DNA from: Aquila chrysaetos chrysaetos | Lineage: Eukaryota; Chordata; Aves; Accipitriformes; Accipitridae | NCBI RefSeq assembly: GCF_900496995.4 | Contig: NC_044016.1 | Span: 22,176,932 to 22,240,931 of the forward strand | Direction: 5' to 3' | DNA: 64,000 nucleotides | In this document: piece after piece, positions 53,381 through 64,000 of the stretch | Layout: each line of letters begins with the position of its first letter | Numbering within the stretch: the stretch's first letter is position 1 | The notes under the pieces: model-generated | The model's database searches: none | Seen by the model: the letters and a program-made list of their open reading frames with translations, nothing else | Told to the model about the DNA's origin: nothing | Translations under genes and position numbers: made by a program

Positions 53381-56300
53381 CACAACATGTCTCAGAGTGC
53401 CCACTTGCCTTAAACAAGGCAGGGCCTGACTTGCACTCTATAGCAATTTCACCATGCTACAGAATATGCAGGACAGTGGATCACACAGGGCTCTGCTTCA
53501 TTTTGAAGTCATGGCTTTTCATCTCCTCCACTGAGCTTTACTAAAGCATTCAATGCCACAGTATCCAAGTATCTTATAGACTCTTATGGACTCTTCCTCA
53601 AATCCCCAATAAGATGGGCATTAATTGTATTTTGCAACCAAAGAACGGAGAGCAAGAAACAGTAATGAACTGAACATGTTCACACAATAAATCTGTGGCA
53701 GAAATTAGGTATCCTACGTTGCAGTTCAGAATTCTGACCACAGGCTCATCCTTCCACTCCAACCAGCTGTAAAGGTACTTCAATTTTAAAAAGTAACATT
53801 CTTCCTACTACAGTTACAGACCCAGCCAATCTAGATCTAAGGAAAAGCCCTCGGGTAGGGGAACTGGCAGGGAAACAGGATGGACAATTTCATGCCCCAA
53901 GGCATTAGCCCTGTTTGCATAGATTACGCACATAGTTCCTTTGCAGTCCTGTGTAAAATGAATTTCGGAGAGGATCATATTTACCCAGTTACAAGTGACT
54001 TGAAATACACACAGCTAGCACAAATGCCACAAGCACTCACTCTCTGCATAGCTCAAGGTGTCATATGAAAAGGGGATATCTTCCCAACCAAAGCTTTCAA
54101 GCAAGGAGATGAACATACCCAGCTTCAGGACCTTAAATTTACTCTCAAAGCATCAATCAAGTCAAACAGCCAAGAAAATCTGTTCTATTATGACAATTCC
54201 AGTTCCTGACAACCCCAGACAAGAGCAGAGATGAGTCAAAAATGTGTCAAGCCAGATCCTCATTCCTGAGCAGAGGAATCCTGCCCTCAGTCTGTATCAC
54301 ATGCAGGCTCATTTGAGATCCCTACATATTGTATTTCTCCCAGCAACATGAAAGGCAGGGGGTTATTAGCTAATAATAATTAGTTACTACATTATTCTTG
54401 TCACACTGTGCTGTAAAAGCGAGGCCCTTGTTAGCAAGTACACAACACGGTTAATTCATTACAATCTAACCTCCAGACCTATTTCTTGGGACTACACTGT
54501 AGATGTGGTGACACATGGAAATCTCAGAGAGTCTAGTTTTCAGTGGATCCTCCATAAAATATAGCAGACATTTTAACAGGTTAGGGAGCTCATCTTCAGA
54601 AAAATCATCAGCCTCCAGGACTCACAAGCATCAAGTCTATTTCAAACAACTACCCAGTCACATTTTACTGAAACTTGTTTACTTTGCTATTGTTCAAACA
54701 GCTTGGCTTTCTTCACCTTTTTAAAAGCACTTTATATGCCACACCAGCTGCCACAAAACCCTTCTCCAAGCCAGCTCTGGTACCATTCACATCACCCTGT
54801 GGACCAAAAATCACTCATCCCATCTGACTATTTGTACTGCTCTGGGACAAAAAGGGGGCAGACCTGCAAAGGACTATACCTCTTTCAAAGCTATAATCTA
54901 GTTCCCCTACATACTATGCCACATGATTGTACTTAGAGTGGATGGCAGAGATAAGAATTCAGGGTCTGAAGGCTGCAAAGCAAGTGACTTAGCAGCAGCC
55001 AACAAATGACTTGAAACAGATCGGAGAAGAATGCAAGGTCATCTTTGGTTCAGAAAGCTGGTCTGAGGAGGCAACAGGTCTTGGCATGTAACTCATCCCC
55101 TTCTGACCCAATGCCTTGTTAATGTTAATATTAAGATGAAGATAGCCATGGTCTGCACTTTGGAACTCCGCTGGCCCTGCTGAAATGCATTCCTATGATT
55201 TCAAGAGCACTGGGTGCCTGGGAAGGAATGAAAAGCCAAAAGCTCCTGATACCACAGCTAAGACGTGCTAGCTTAAATGCTGATTTAACATCCAGAAGCT
55301 GAAACACACTGTATGCAAAGTACTGTTGGGATACATATCCTTTCTGCAGTGATTCACTAAGATGTGAAGAAAGGAGGTGTACTAAAAGTGATTTGACAAG
55401 TAACTGAAAGGTATGATCAAAGGACCAGCTGCTGGGTACCAAACAGCTGCCCCTCTAAACTGGATCTCAACAGTTTGTTCAGGAGACGACAGAAAGGCCA
55501 GCAGTACACCTGTACCACCCATCAGGGGATCAGCCAAAATATGGGTGGAAAAAACAATGTGGTGGAAGAAATAACCTAACAGAACAGAGGTTCACTAGAA
55601 TTACCTAACTTTGGCATTGCAATTATCGCAAAAGCAGGATCATCAGAAAGGATTTCATTGAGATTCTGGCTGGGTAGACCTCTTGTGATTACACACAGAG
55701 CACAGCTACTTCAGCACTGACAGAACAGACTTTAGACTGCTTCTCTGGATGGCGTATAAAGTGCACTGGCTGACGTCTTTAACTGAACTTTTCTTCCCAG
55801 GAGCTCTTACTGAATTTTTCAGGGTCACTCCCATTTCATTGACAACCCTGGCCTCTCAATTCAAGCAATATAGGCCTACTATGATGCAGAGAACACCACA
55901 GAGAGGGACAGTTTTTCAGGTATGTGGTTCATATATTCTCAAAAAATTTAAGTAGTGGGACCAAAAGAACACAGTTCGACTCAGCATCAGCTCATTCCTG
56001 GCTTTCTTACCTGCTGTCTGATGCTTCAACAAGGATTCATTGCTTCCTCTTATGTAGGCCCTTTATCCCAGTTCCTTCTCTGAATCTGTAAAAGAGATGC
56101 ATACCTCTGAAAAGCTTTCACTGGCATAGAACTATCTATATTTGATTGATGATCCTTTTCAGCGGACAACCTCCACCTGGCATCTCTCAGATCTAGGTCA
56201 TTCTCAGCCTTGCCAGACTTGCATATTATTTCCACACCCTGATGCCTATCAATGCAATCTCCTGACCATCTAAAAAACCATTTATTAGCACTCAATCTTT

Positions 56301-57225
56301 TACTCTGCTCCACACAGTGTGCTCAAGCCCAGAGCCAGATGCAGTTCAGTATTTATTGTTCACCTGTTTTTCTTTAAAGTCTTCCCATGTTCCCAGCGGC
56401 TGCTCACCAATTCTATAGTGTGAAGCATCCCTTGCACTAAAGAGGGTGTACAGGCTGGTAGAGAATTTCCCATTCCCCCCTGCCAGGTTTGGCACCAGGG
56501 GAGTGCTGCTCCTTCCCTTCCAACTCTGCCTCTGTCAGTTATACTCTGGTTCTTTAACACACACATGCTGGCCCAGACTTGTTTCACTTTGCAGCTCCTA
56601 CTCCAGCAATGCTCCCTGCACAGATACTGCTTTCTCATCCCCCACACCACCCAGCTCTCCATCACCCAGACAAGGGTACACCCTGCATGGACCTGATTCG
56701 GCCTGTGCTTCCATGCCTGCTCTGCTCCCTAACGCCCTGATGGCCGAGGCGGTGGCACCACCGCCCTCCCCCACGGGGACGGCCCCTTCCCCGGGGCCCA
56801 GGCTGCGACCCTACCGCCCTCCCGCACCCGGCCCTCATCTGCCGCTCACCCCGCCTGGCTGACTCTCCCTGCCCACGGTGCGACCCGCCCGGACCCGCTG
56901 TCCTCGGGGGACCTTCTCCCGGCCCCAGGCCACACACGGGGACAGGGAGAGCCCCCCCACTCGCAGGACGCCGGCCCGAAGCCCGCCCGGGAAGGTCGGC
57001 GAGGCCCGGGGGCGCGGGGGGCCCCGCCCGGGCCCGGCTCGGTCCCCAGCCGGTCGCCTTCCCCGCTCCCCGCCCCCGGGGCCCCAGCCCGGCTCTGACC
57101 CGGTCGGGCTCGGCTCCGCCCAGGGCCCCAGTGACTTTGCGGCCGGTTCTGCCCCGGTTCGGCCCCGCCTCGGGCCCGCCCCAAACTTTGCCCCCGCTCG
57201 GCCCTGCCCCACGCTCTCCCTTCAG

Positions 57226-57237
57226 GCCGCCATTTTG
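57226..57237 (-). promoter_or_regulatory. YY1-type element, TJAP1 strand
   Basis: Reads CAAAATGGCGGC on the minus strand, in the sense orientation for TJAP1, inside the CpG island. YY1 elements of this type usually lie within about 30 bases downstream of the start site. Confidence 0.5.
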
Positions 57238-57477
57238 CCGCGGGGCACGCCGGGTAATCCGGCGGAATCCCCACGCTTCAGCGCAGCTGCGTCATCGGGC
57301 AGCACGGAGGGGGCGGGGCCAGGCGCGGCGGCGGGCGGGCGGCGCGTCTCTCCCGTCACCGCGGCAACACGAGGGGCGGGGCGGCGCGGGCGGCGGGGGA
57401 GAGGGGTGACAGGACGAAACCAACGGGGCCGCGCGGGGGTGGGGGTCAGGGAACCCGAGTGCCAGCGCGGGGGGGAC

Positions 57478-57526
57478 GGTGCCGGTGCCGGTGCCGGTGC
57501 CGGTGCCCTCTCCCTCTCCCTCTCCT
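57478..57526. repeat. Hexanucleotide microsatellites (GGTGCC)n and (CTCTCC)n
   Basis: About five copies of GGTGCC followed directly by three copies of CTCTCC within the TJAP1 CpG island. Likely length-polymorphic. Confidence 0.9.
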
Positions 57527-60500
57527 CAGGAGGGGGTGAGGCGGGTGGTGCTTCTCCACCGGCGCTGCCAGCGGGCTCAGCCTGCCGCCGCGCCGGCCGG
57601 AACCGCTTACCCTTTCCGGTTCGGTGGGGTCCGGGGCCGTGGTAGCAAGGGGCGGGTGGCAGCTTCGAACAGGTCCGCGTTTGTTTGGGAAAGCTTTGCC
57701 GGGCTGTTTGGGCTCCTTCCCCGACGTGCCCATGGAGAGGGCTCCCGCCGCGCTCTCCTGTAAGAGGAGGTTCCCGTGAGGCCTTCGCAGGGCTCCGCCA
57801 GTGGGGACGCCTGGGGACGCGGTCACGCCGCGAGGCTGTGTGTGGACGTTCATATTCAATAAATCTCCCTGATGAGACAAGCCGGCTCAAAAAGTACCAC
57901 CGAGGGCACGGCAGAGGGATAGACCAACACACCGGGACCCGTGTGCCCTCGGGTGGGAAATGGGCAGTGTTGAGATGTCTTCAAATGTATTGAAGGACAC
58001 GGGATGGGCCGACAGGCTGTTGAGCTGCCTTTCGCTGCATGGCTCTGGCAGAGGCCTCTCGTCTGGCTGGGAAAGGATGAAGAACCTGCCCCGGCTCCTG
58101 CCCCTGCATTTGCTTCTGGAGGCTCCAACAGAGCAGCCGGGCTGCAGCCCTTGGTCACCTCACAGACTACCTCTGAGGTTACACAGTTGAGAGCAGACCT
58201 TGAAAAGAGGCAGCTCAACCCCTGAGTTGATGAAGATGACTGAAAAAACATGGTATAGGCTGGTCACGGCAATTAGTGCACTCGGGACCCCAAAATGGGC
58301 TTACAGTAACTGCAGGTGATCTGCCCTCTTCACATCTTTGCCAGCCAGGACAACTCACTGGGAGACAGTGTCCAGGATCAGCTCCTTCCCGTTAAGTGCC
58401 TTAGTTTCTGAGAAACATTCTGACAGTCTGGGGCATATCACAGCCTGTCACTAGGGATGTATTACCCCATCTGTGGGGCCAGGTGGAGAAGGAGGGAGGG
58501 GGGAAAGGGGAGAGTGGTAAATGGAAAAGTCCACGTAAAACCCCCAAGGACAACTGCCTGCTCCTTAAAGGAGAGGGCCTGAGGGCAGCAGGTACCAGTC
58601 AAAGGTGGGCAAGAGCTAGTCAAACCTGGACACAATTTGGTAATGTGCTTTGGTCTTTATTTGCAAACCCTTCCACTCTATTGTTCTAGCCTTGGGACTT
58701 CAAGAAGTCAATACATTTTAATTTTGAACCAAATTGCCCCATTTATTCCACACTGAGCTCACACAGGTGCTTTGTCCATTGCACCTCATGCCTGGTGCCT
58801 AGACTTACCCTCTGCTCCCCTTCCCCATTATTGTTTCTTTCACAAACATCTCCTGAACTGATTACTCACATGGTAAATAATAGAGCCTAGTCCAGAGGAA
58901 ATTTGTGTAGTCTAGAAAAGTCCTGGTAGTATTTGGATGATGTTCCTCAATGTACTACATTTACAAAGCCTTCAGATTTGCATTCAGGTAGTACCAGGCT
59001 CACAGCGCTGCAAACTCTGCCCAAATGGTCCCCTCTCTTACACAATAAAAGACAGGTGCTCAGCAGGACCCCGCTTCCGTGACCTTGGGAATATTGTGCA
59101 AAAACGTCTGCTGCACACCCAGCAAGTGCCGTCTGCACCATGCCACGCGTCAGCCAGGGATATTTCAAGAAAGCCTTCAGTACTTGTGCCCCCATAAATT
59201 CTCCAAATCCTCCCTGTGCTGGAGTCAGATAACAAGCAGAAGGACAATGGCTCCAAGAATCCAGGCTGCCCATCTGCTCTGCACTTCCAGATTCTTGCTT
59301 CCACAGGGCCAGCTGATGAAATTTTCATAGCTGATGAGGTTTCTCATTTCCACTGGGCCTTGCTGCCTTGGAGCCTTCACAGTTGTGGTCTGTTCAAGTT
59401 TCCGTGGGTGCACACTGATGGCAGCAATGATTAGAGTCCTTTGCTTTCTTTTGGTGACCTGTTGGAGTAGGATCTTCAAGGTTTTTGCAAGTCTAGGTGA
59501 AATAAGCCCTGCAGGAAGGAGAGAGTTTGATTTTCAGATGGTCCCAGCATTTACTGCTTCCATTAAACTCAACTCTTCTCAAAACCAGATGCTAAGGTCA
59601 GACAGCCAAAGGGAGACTAGAACTGAACTCAGGATGCCTGAACCAGTCACCTGCTCTGAGCACTGAAAATCGCTTTCCTCAGATCCCGAAGGCCTTAATT
59701 CCCAACTCGTCTCCCTCTCCACACACATCCACCCTGCCTTTTCCCGAATCCGGTATGCTTGTGAGCTGGACTCACCACTGCCCTGAGCCCAGAGATGTGA
59801 CATGATGCGGAAGCATGACGTTAGGTTACATTATATTCATTTATATAACACCATTAATACCAAAGTGCTGCTCCCTGCTAGAGCCAGTTGCTCGCTAAAG
59901 CCTCTGAAGTTCAATTAACAAGCACCAGGTAATTTAACACTTGACTCCCAATAATCCTTTTATTTTAAGGGGCCTCTGGCGGATGTAAAGCCCTCAGCAA
60001 ACAGTCCTGGAAGTACATTTGAGATTCTCTCAAATACCAGCTGAATTTATGACCCTTAGTGAAGAGCAGGGAGGAATCTCTTCAAAATACTTTCCAGCTG
60101 GCAGCACTTTATATAGACCCCTGTAACTGTATAAAAGGAACCCCTGGAGGGGCAGGTGCCACCCTGTGGAGGGACAAATCCCTCTAAAGTGCCTATGGTC
60201 TTGGCTATTGAAGAAGTAGATGGCAGAAATAATGTCTCCCCACCAGAAGAAGGCAGTGCAGGCTTGGTCCTCTCAAGTTCCCCACCAACCCAGGTCAAGC
60301 AGGGAAGATGGCAGGTAGCAGACCACCCTTTGGTGGCCATCTCAGAGGCTGTCACCTGCCTGAGAGTTGCATGAAGTCCCATTTCCTCTGGCTTGGATGC
60401 TGCAGTCCTGAAGGGACTCCTGGGAAACACTTGTCTCCTCCGCTACATCTCTGCCTCCAGCTGCACAGATGATTCCCCAGTAGACCTCAGCTGGGAAAAC

Positions 60501-61499
60501 CTCAGAGGCAGAAGAGGTTTTATGGATGGGCTGAGCCCACCAAAACCAAAAAACCCGAGACATATTTTGAGCAGAGCTTGCACTCTGGGGTATGCCAGTA
60601 CAAGAGGAGCTCAGCACCCAAAACCAACTGCATTTTGGTAACAGTAAGATCAGTGAAGCACAGCCAGCCTGGGACAACCAAACAAGTCTGTGGATGCAGA
60701 ATTGGACAGCCAAACACATCCTGCCAGTATGCCTAGAGCATGCACCTACCAGAAGAATACAACCCACTAGTAAAACAGTTGCTATCAACACCCATGTGTA
60801 TAATTCAGGCCGTACAGCTACATAAGAGTGAGGGTTGGGGTTCAATTTTAACATGAAGAAGCAACCCTCAAAAAACTCCTGGAGTTTTTTCACAGGCAAA
60901 CACTTTGCTATCAGGATCCCCAACAACAGCGGCTGAAGAACAGAACTATGCTGACCCATCCCAACACAAAGTGCTGTTTGTCTTATGGGACTGCCTAAAG
61001 GCACCCATCATGGTTGGGATGTAATTGTGCTGGGCACTGCACAGAAAGACAAGCAGACACAATATCCTGCCCCTGAGGCTTGAATCTCTGAATCTCTTGC
61101 ATCTCTCTCAAACCATCTCTGCCAATACAGGATGGAGGGCGAAGGCAGAACTGGAGAATGACAGAAACCCACTGCTGCAGTACCCTGGTGCTTGGCACGG
61201 CTCGGTGGTTTCATGCCATCACGGAGTTTGAGCAGAGAGGGATGCACAGCTCACGCTGGTATTTCATACACTTTCCCCCAACCTGTATACTTGATGAATA
61301 CATTGCACATCAACACTTGTCCATTACAATTGCTGCCTATGCATGTTTTGTATATTTATAAATGCATATGTATAAAAATAGAATAGAATAAAATAAATAG
61401 ATATCAGTGACCCCTACTGGCCATTTCTAACTAGCCATAAAATAGTGCTGCAACAGCTGGCGCTCGCCTCTTGCCCTTTCCCTAGCGCAGTCTTTCATC

Positions 61500-61859
61500 A
61501 TGGGGCAGGAAGCGCAGAGCCTGGCAGTGGTGGATTTGTACTCTCTGCGCTTGCTTTGCGCTGGCTGCATTATTCCTGGGGGCAGGCAGCAGAAATCAGG
61601 GTCTTCTGGCCTCAAGTATTTGGTCGTGGCATCCCCCTCATCTCTGCTCACCGCCAGCTCCACACCACGCTCAGCCAGTGAACTGATCCCGGATCTTGCA
61701 CTGAGCCCTGCACAGGTGCCTCCAACTCTTACTCTGTGTGGCTCCAGGGCTCTGCAACGGACCAGGTATCAGGCTGTGACCTTACACATGGTATTCTGCC
61801 AGAAAAAGCCAGTTCCCAGCTGGGACCCATACCACAGTTACCACTGTTCCCTGGAGTGA
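61500..61859 (+). CDS. Unrecognised 119-residue open frame, doubtful
   Basis: ATG at 61500 has a good start context (atcATGG, A at -3 and G at +4). It lies about 125 bases after TATAAAA and about 350 bases before an AATAAAGTGTTTG poly(A)-like end at 62210, so the pieces of a compact intronless gene are in order. The peptide (starting MGQEAQSLAVVDLYSLRLLC) has no domain, signal peptide or repeat I know, and frames of this length arise by chance at this base composition. A non-coding transcript or coincidence are both possible. Confidence 0.15.
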   Translation: MGQEAQSLAVVDLYSLRLLCAGCIIPGGRQQKSGSSGLKYLVVASPSSLLTASSTPRSASELIPDLALSPAQVPPTLTLCGSRALQRTRYQAVTLHMVFCQKKPVPSWDPYHSYHCSLE

Positions 61860-62209
61860 GCTCCCTGCAGGAGCAGCTGCCCCAGCACCGCACAGTTTCT
61901 CCTCCTGGCAGCCTCACCCAAGCCCCGCCAACACTACCTGAAAAGCCTTCACCCCAATGGGTGCTAAATCCAGCATGGGTGCTGCCGTGCAACAGAGATT
62001 GAAGGGCAGTCACCCTCCCATGCCAGCAATTTAGTCTGTTGAAGGAGAGGAGAGAAATGGCGCGTGTGCCCGATGGCCAGGATGGCTGCTCCAATGCAAG
62101 GCAAAACCCCATGGGAAGCAAAGGCTGGAGTCACGGTGTCAGTCTCAGACCGAGACTCGAGGGGCTCTGCCTCCCTTCCCCTTTGTCAAAACTTGTTTAG
62201 CTTGTCATG

Positions 62210-62215
62210 CTAATA
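62210..62215 (+). terminator. Possible poly(A) signal AATAAA
   Basis: AATAAAG followed by TGTTTG, a typical 3'-end arrangement on the plus strand, with no confirmed gene upstream. Confidence 0.3.
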
Positions 62216-63487
62216 AAGTGTTTGAAATGAACTGAGTTAAAAGTATGTGGAGAGGAAGGGGGAGGATGTCTCACCAGAGTGCACGGGAGGTGGTGGAGGG
62301 GTTAGGCGCGATGCTGGCTCTCCCCGGCGTGCGCAGGTAGAAGGGGCTTCGTCAGGTGCGGGGCAGAGCGCTCGCCCACACGCAAGGGGAGGACACTGCA
62401 CACCAGGGTATTGGGGACAACACTTCACCAGGGTGCACAAACTGGGGGGAAGGAGCTGATCCCCCAAGCCCTCTGAGGGCAGAGCAGGGACACACGGGCT
62501 CTTTCAGGTAGAGGCATGTGGCTGTGTGTCGTCTTCTGAGAAGCCCTTCTGCATGCCTAGCGCACATCTCCAGCTCACAGAGACCTTTTTTTGTGAAATC
62601 TGCAGCACTGCTCTCCCCGTGCAGCTCTTGTTTATAGGGACGGGTCCAGGCAGGCTGGGGAGGAATTACCTTTCCCTAGGACACGCTTGGTGCTTGGCTG
62701 AGCACACTGCTTCCCTGCTTCACAGGAGGTGCTGAAGGCCAAGGAGCCAGTCAGTCTGCAATTAGCCTCCCCCCCAACACCCGTCCACATCCCCTGGGGC
62801 TGCTAATTATGGACTCCTCTCCTCTGCGCCCAGGGTTCAAGCCTTTCTAAGCACCGGCTGTAGTTTTGTAAAATGACCTTGAAATTCACTGCAACAGGCA
62901 CTCCCGCCAGGTTTCACTGCAAAAGCCAAGATATGCCAACCTCTGTAAATACCCAGGAGCAAGCTCAGAGGCAAGCACTGAGGAAGCTCAAAACATTTGC
63001 TCCAGGAGGCTCCCATTAAATGCTTGTGTGCTCCCAGTGAGATTAAGATGTTTCATTGCTAGAGCTGCCAGCTGGAAAGGGAAGGGGAGAGGGCACAGCT
63101 GAAGGTGGGCTTCGAGGCACCTGCGGGTGTGTGCTGGCAAAGGGAAAGCCTGGAAGACATTTCCTTCCTGCTCTGGTCCTTCCAGACCTCTTCCTGGCAG
63201 CAGGAGGCAGGTGGGGGAATGGGTACACCCCCTGAAGTCTGTGCCTTTGGGAGAGCCCTGACATTAGCTGTCACACACACATGCAGAGGGAAGCCAGAAA
63301 TGACAGGACAAAACCAAGATCCTACACTTTCTCAATGAACTCATGGGGGTTTTTTGAAGGGGCATGACCCAGTCTTTTGAGCTATGGGGGTGCAAAGTAA
63401 AACATCTCTCTAGCCACCCTCCATATATACCTCTGTCTCTTTCCCTCTCTCTTCAAGTCTAACTCCTTTTGCCTCTAGTATTTCATC

Positions 63488-63519
63488 TTTCTTTTTTTCT
63501 TTTTTTTTTTTTTTTTCCT
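63488..63519. repeat. T-rich tract
   Basis: Interrupted run of about 30 T. Low-complexity sequence; no retroelement body is recognised next to it. Confidence 0.85.
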
Positions 63520-64000
63520 GGTGGCTCTGTCCTGTCTTGGATAGAAGTGCTGAGGGTAGACGCTGGGAATTTGTATCTCAGAATAACATATGTCTTAAGC
63601 TTACTTTTCCAGCTCCTCACAGCAAGTTTGGAGGCTGCCAAGTACTGAACTCAAGTCTATTACAATGACACATGCACTCTCCTATGCTCAGAGGATCTGT
63701 TTTAGTGGAGCAGCCCAGCACACAGTCAGATTTTAGCTAGTCCCAACAGAGCAGCTGTCTGGCGGCCAGTGCAGGGTACAGACACCCCTCAAGAAGCAGC
63801 AGCCCTGATGACGAGGGACTCACTGCAGCTGGCTCGGAGTGGAGGAGAGGTGAGCTGGATGGAGGCTGACACTTGGCTCTGAACAGCCGGGAATGATGTC
63901 TCCAGGACTTCTCACAGGCACCACTGGAACATCCATACAGTCCAGCCCCCCTTGGCCTTGGTGATGGGAAACGTATGCTGGGCCACCCCTCTGTCCAGTG

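Larger units (their letters stand above)
30768..56849 (-). other. TJAP1: Large 5' intron/upstream region of TJAP1, no coding exon found
   Basis: About 26 kb between the TJAP1 coding start and the CpG island at 57 kb, read as one or more 5' UTR introns by synteny and strand. Open frames are short, overlap in conflicting frames and match nothing I know. Base composition becomes AT-rich from about 36 to 55 kb. It contains simple repeats (A-rich 35900-35945, TA-rich 49845-49905, poly-G 53360-53380) and a 21-bp direct repeat at 37924. It also has a lone TATATAAG at 48553-48560 with no gene after it, a CTCF-like motif at 43868-43880 and the palindrome-bearing block at 50.1-50.5 kb. No tRNA, rRNA, snRNA or transposon coding region was recognised. 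Confidence 0.6.
56730..57800 (-). promoter_or_regulatory. TJAP1: CpG-island promoter, probably TJAP1 (possibly bidirectional)
   Basis: Roughly 1 kb of very GC- and CpG-rich DNA with many GC boxes. On the minus strand a YY1-type element CAAAATGGCGGC (57226-57237) fits a TJAP1 start near 57250. Two minus-strand donors could close a first exon: GTGAGC with GT at 56848-56849 and the stronger AGG|GTAAGC with GT at 57609-57610. In human the genes either side of this position (TJAP1 and DLK2) are head-to-head, so transcription in both directions is plausible. Confidence 0.65.
57801..63999. other. Region right of the TJAP1 CpG island, no confident gene
   Basis: By synteny DLK2 would lie on the plus strand here or beyond the window, but no frame shows the cysteine spacing of EGF repeats. 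Short conflicting frames dominate. Signals seen are a TATAAAAATAG at 61369-61380 upstream of a 119-codon frame, an AATAAA at 62210-62215, a CTCF-like motif on the minus strand at 61409-61422 (ggccagtaggggtc) and a T-rich tract at 63488-63519. Confidence 0.5.

Noticed and set aside
60342..60959. 205-codon minus-strand frame with a hydrophobic segment
   Set aside because: About one frame of this size is near chance for the window; the second half reads as nonsense, it has no splice or promoter context, and no homologue is recognised.
57800..63999. Expected DLK2 exons
   Set aside because: No frame with EGF-type cysteine spacing or a DLK2-like transmembrane tail was found; the gene probably lies right of the window.

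Overview
The window is vertebrate nuclear DNA: multi-exon genes with GT-AG introns, CpG-island promoters and no bacterial or viral gene organisation. Three protein-coding genes can be read exon by exon. They are the 3' part of YIPF3 (+ strand), a complete LRRC73 (+ strand) and a complete TJAP1 coding region (- strand). From memory, the same order and relative orientation occurs on human chromosome 6p21.1 (POLR1C-YIPF3-LRRC73-TJAP1-DLK2). The proteins are clearly orthologous but not mammalian in detail. The DNA is compact and I see no Alu or L1 elements and no clear CR1 element. A bird, or less likely another sauropsid, is the best guess; I cannot name the species.

Layout. 1-4150: last six coding exons and 3' UTR of YIPF3, a five-pass Golgi membrane protein. 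4150-8400: intergenic, no gene seen. 8420-9560: CpG-island promoter and first coding exon of LRRC73, whose six coding exons run to 15107. 15500-17150: short gap between convergent 3' ends, holding an isolated CpG-rich patch. 17150-30767: TJAP1 on the minus strand, with a long 3' UTR, a large last exon, five small coiled-coil exons and the first coding exon. 30768-56850: very large 5' intron or upstream region of TJAP1 with no coding exon found. 56730-57800: a second CpG island, the likely TJAP1 promoter. 57800-64000: no confident gene. DLK2 would be expected to start here or further right by synteny, but no EGF-domain exon was recognised.

The three genes are not an operon-like unit. YIPF3 acts in the Golgi, TJAP1 (PILT) at tight junctions and the trans-Golgi, and LRRC73 is a leucine-rich-repeat protein of unclear function. 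The main discovery candidate is in TJAP1. After the normal first coding exon, with a phase-0 donor at 30607-30608, the reading frame stays open for another 440 codons. It reaches a second, strong phase-0 donor at 29287-29288. This would give a giant alternative exon of 482 codons and a TJAP1 of about 1070 residues instead of about 630. The extra segment is basic and serine-rich and contains a GILK motif of the kind that docks protein phosphatase 1. Other observations are an in-frame upstream ATG in LRRC73, a tandem 36-bp hairpin-forming duplication in its promoter, a candidate regulatory block with perfect palindromes near 50.1-50.5 kb, and several simple repeats.
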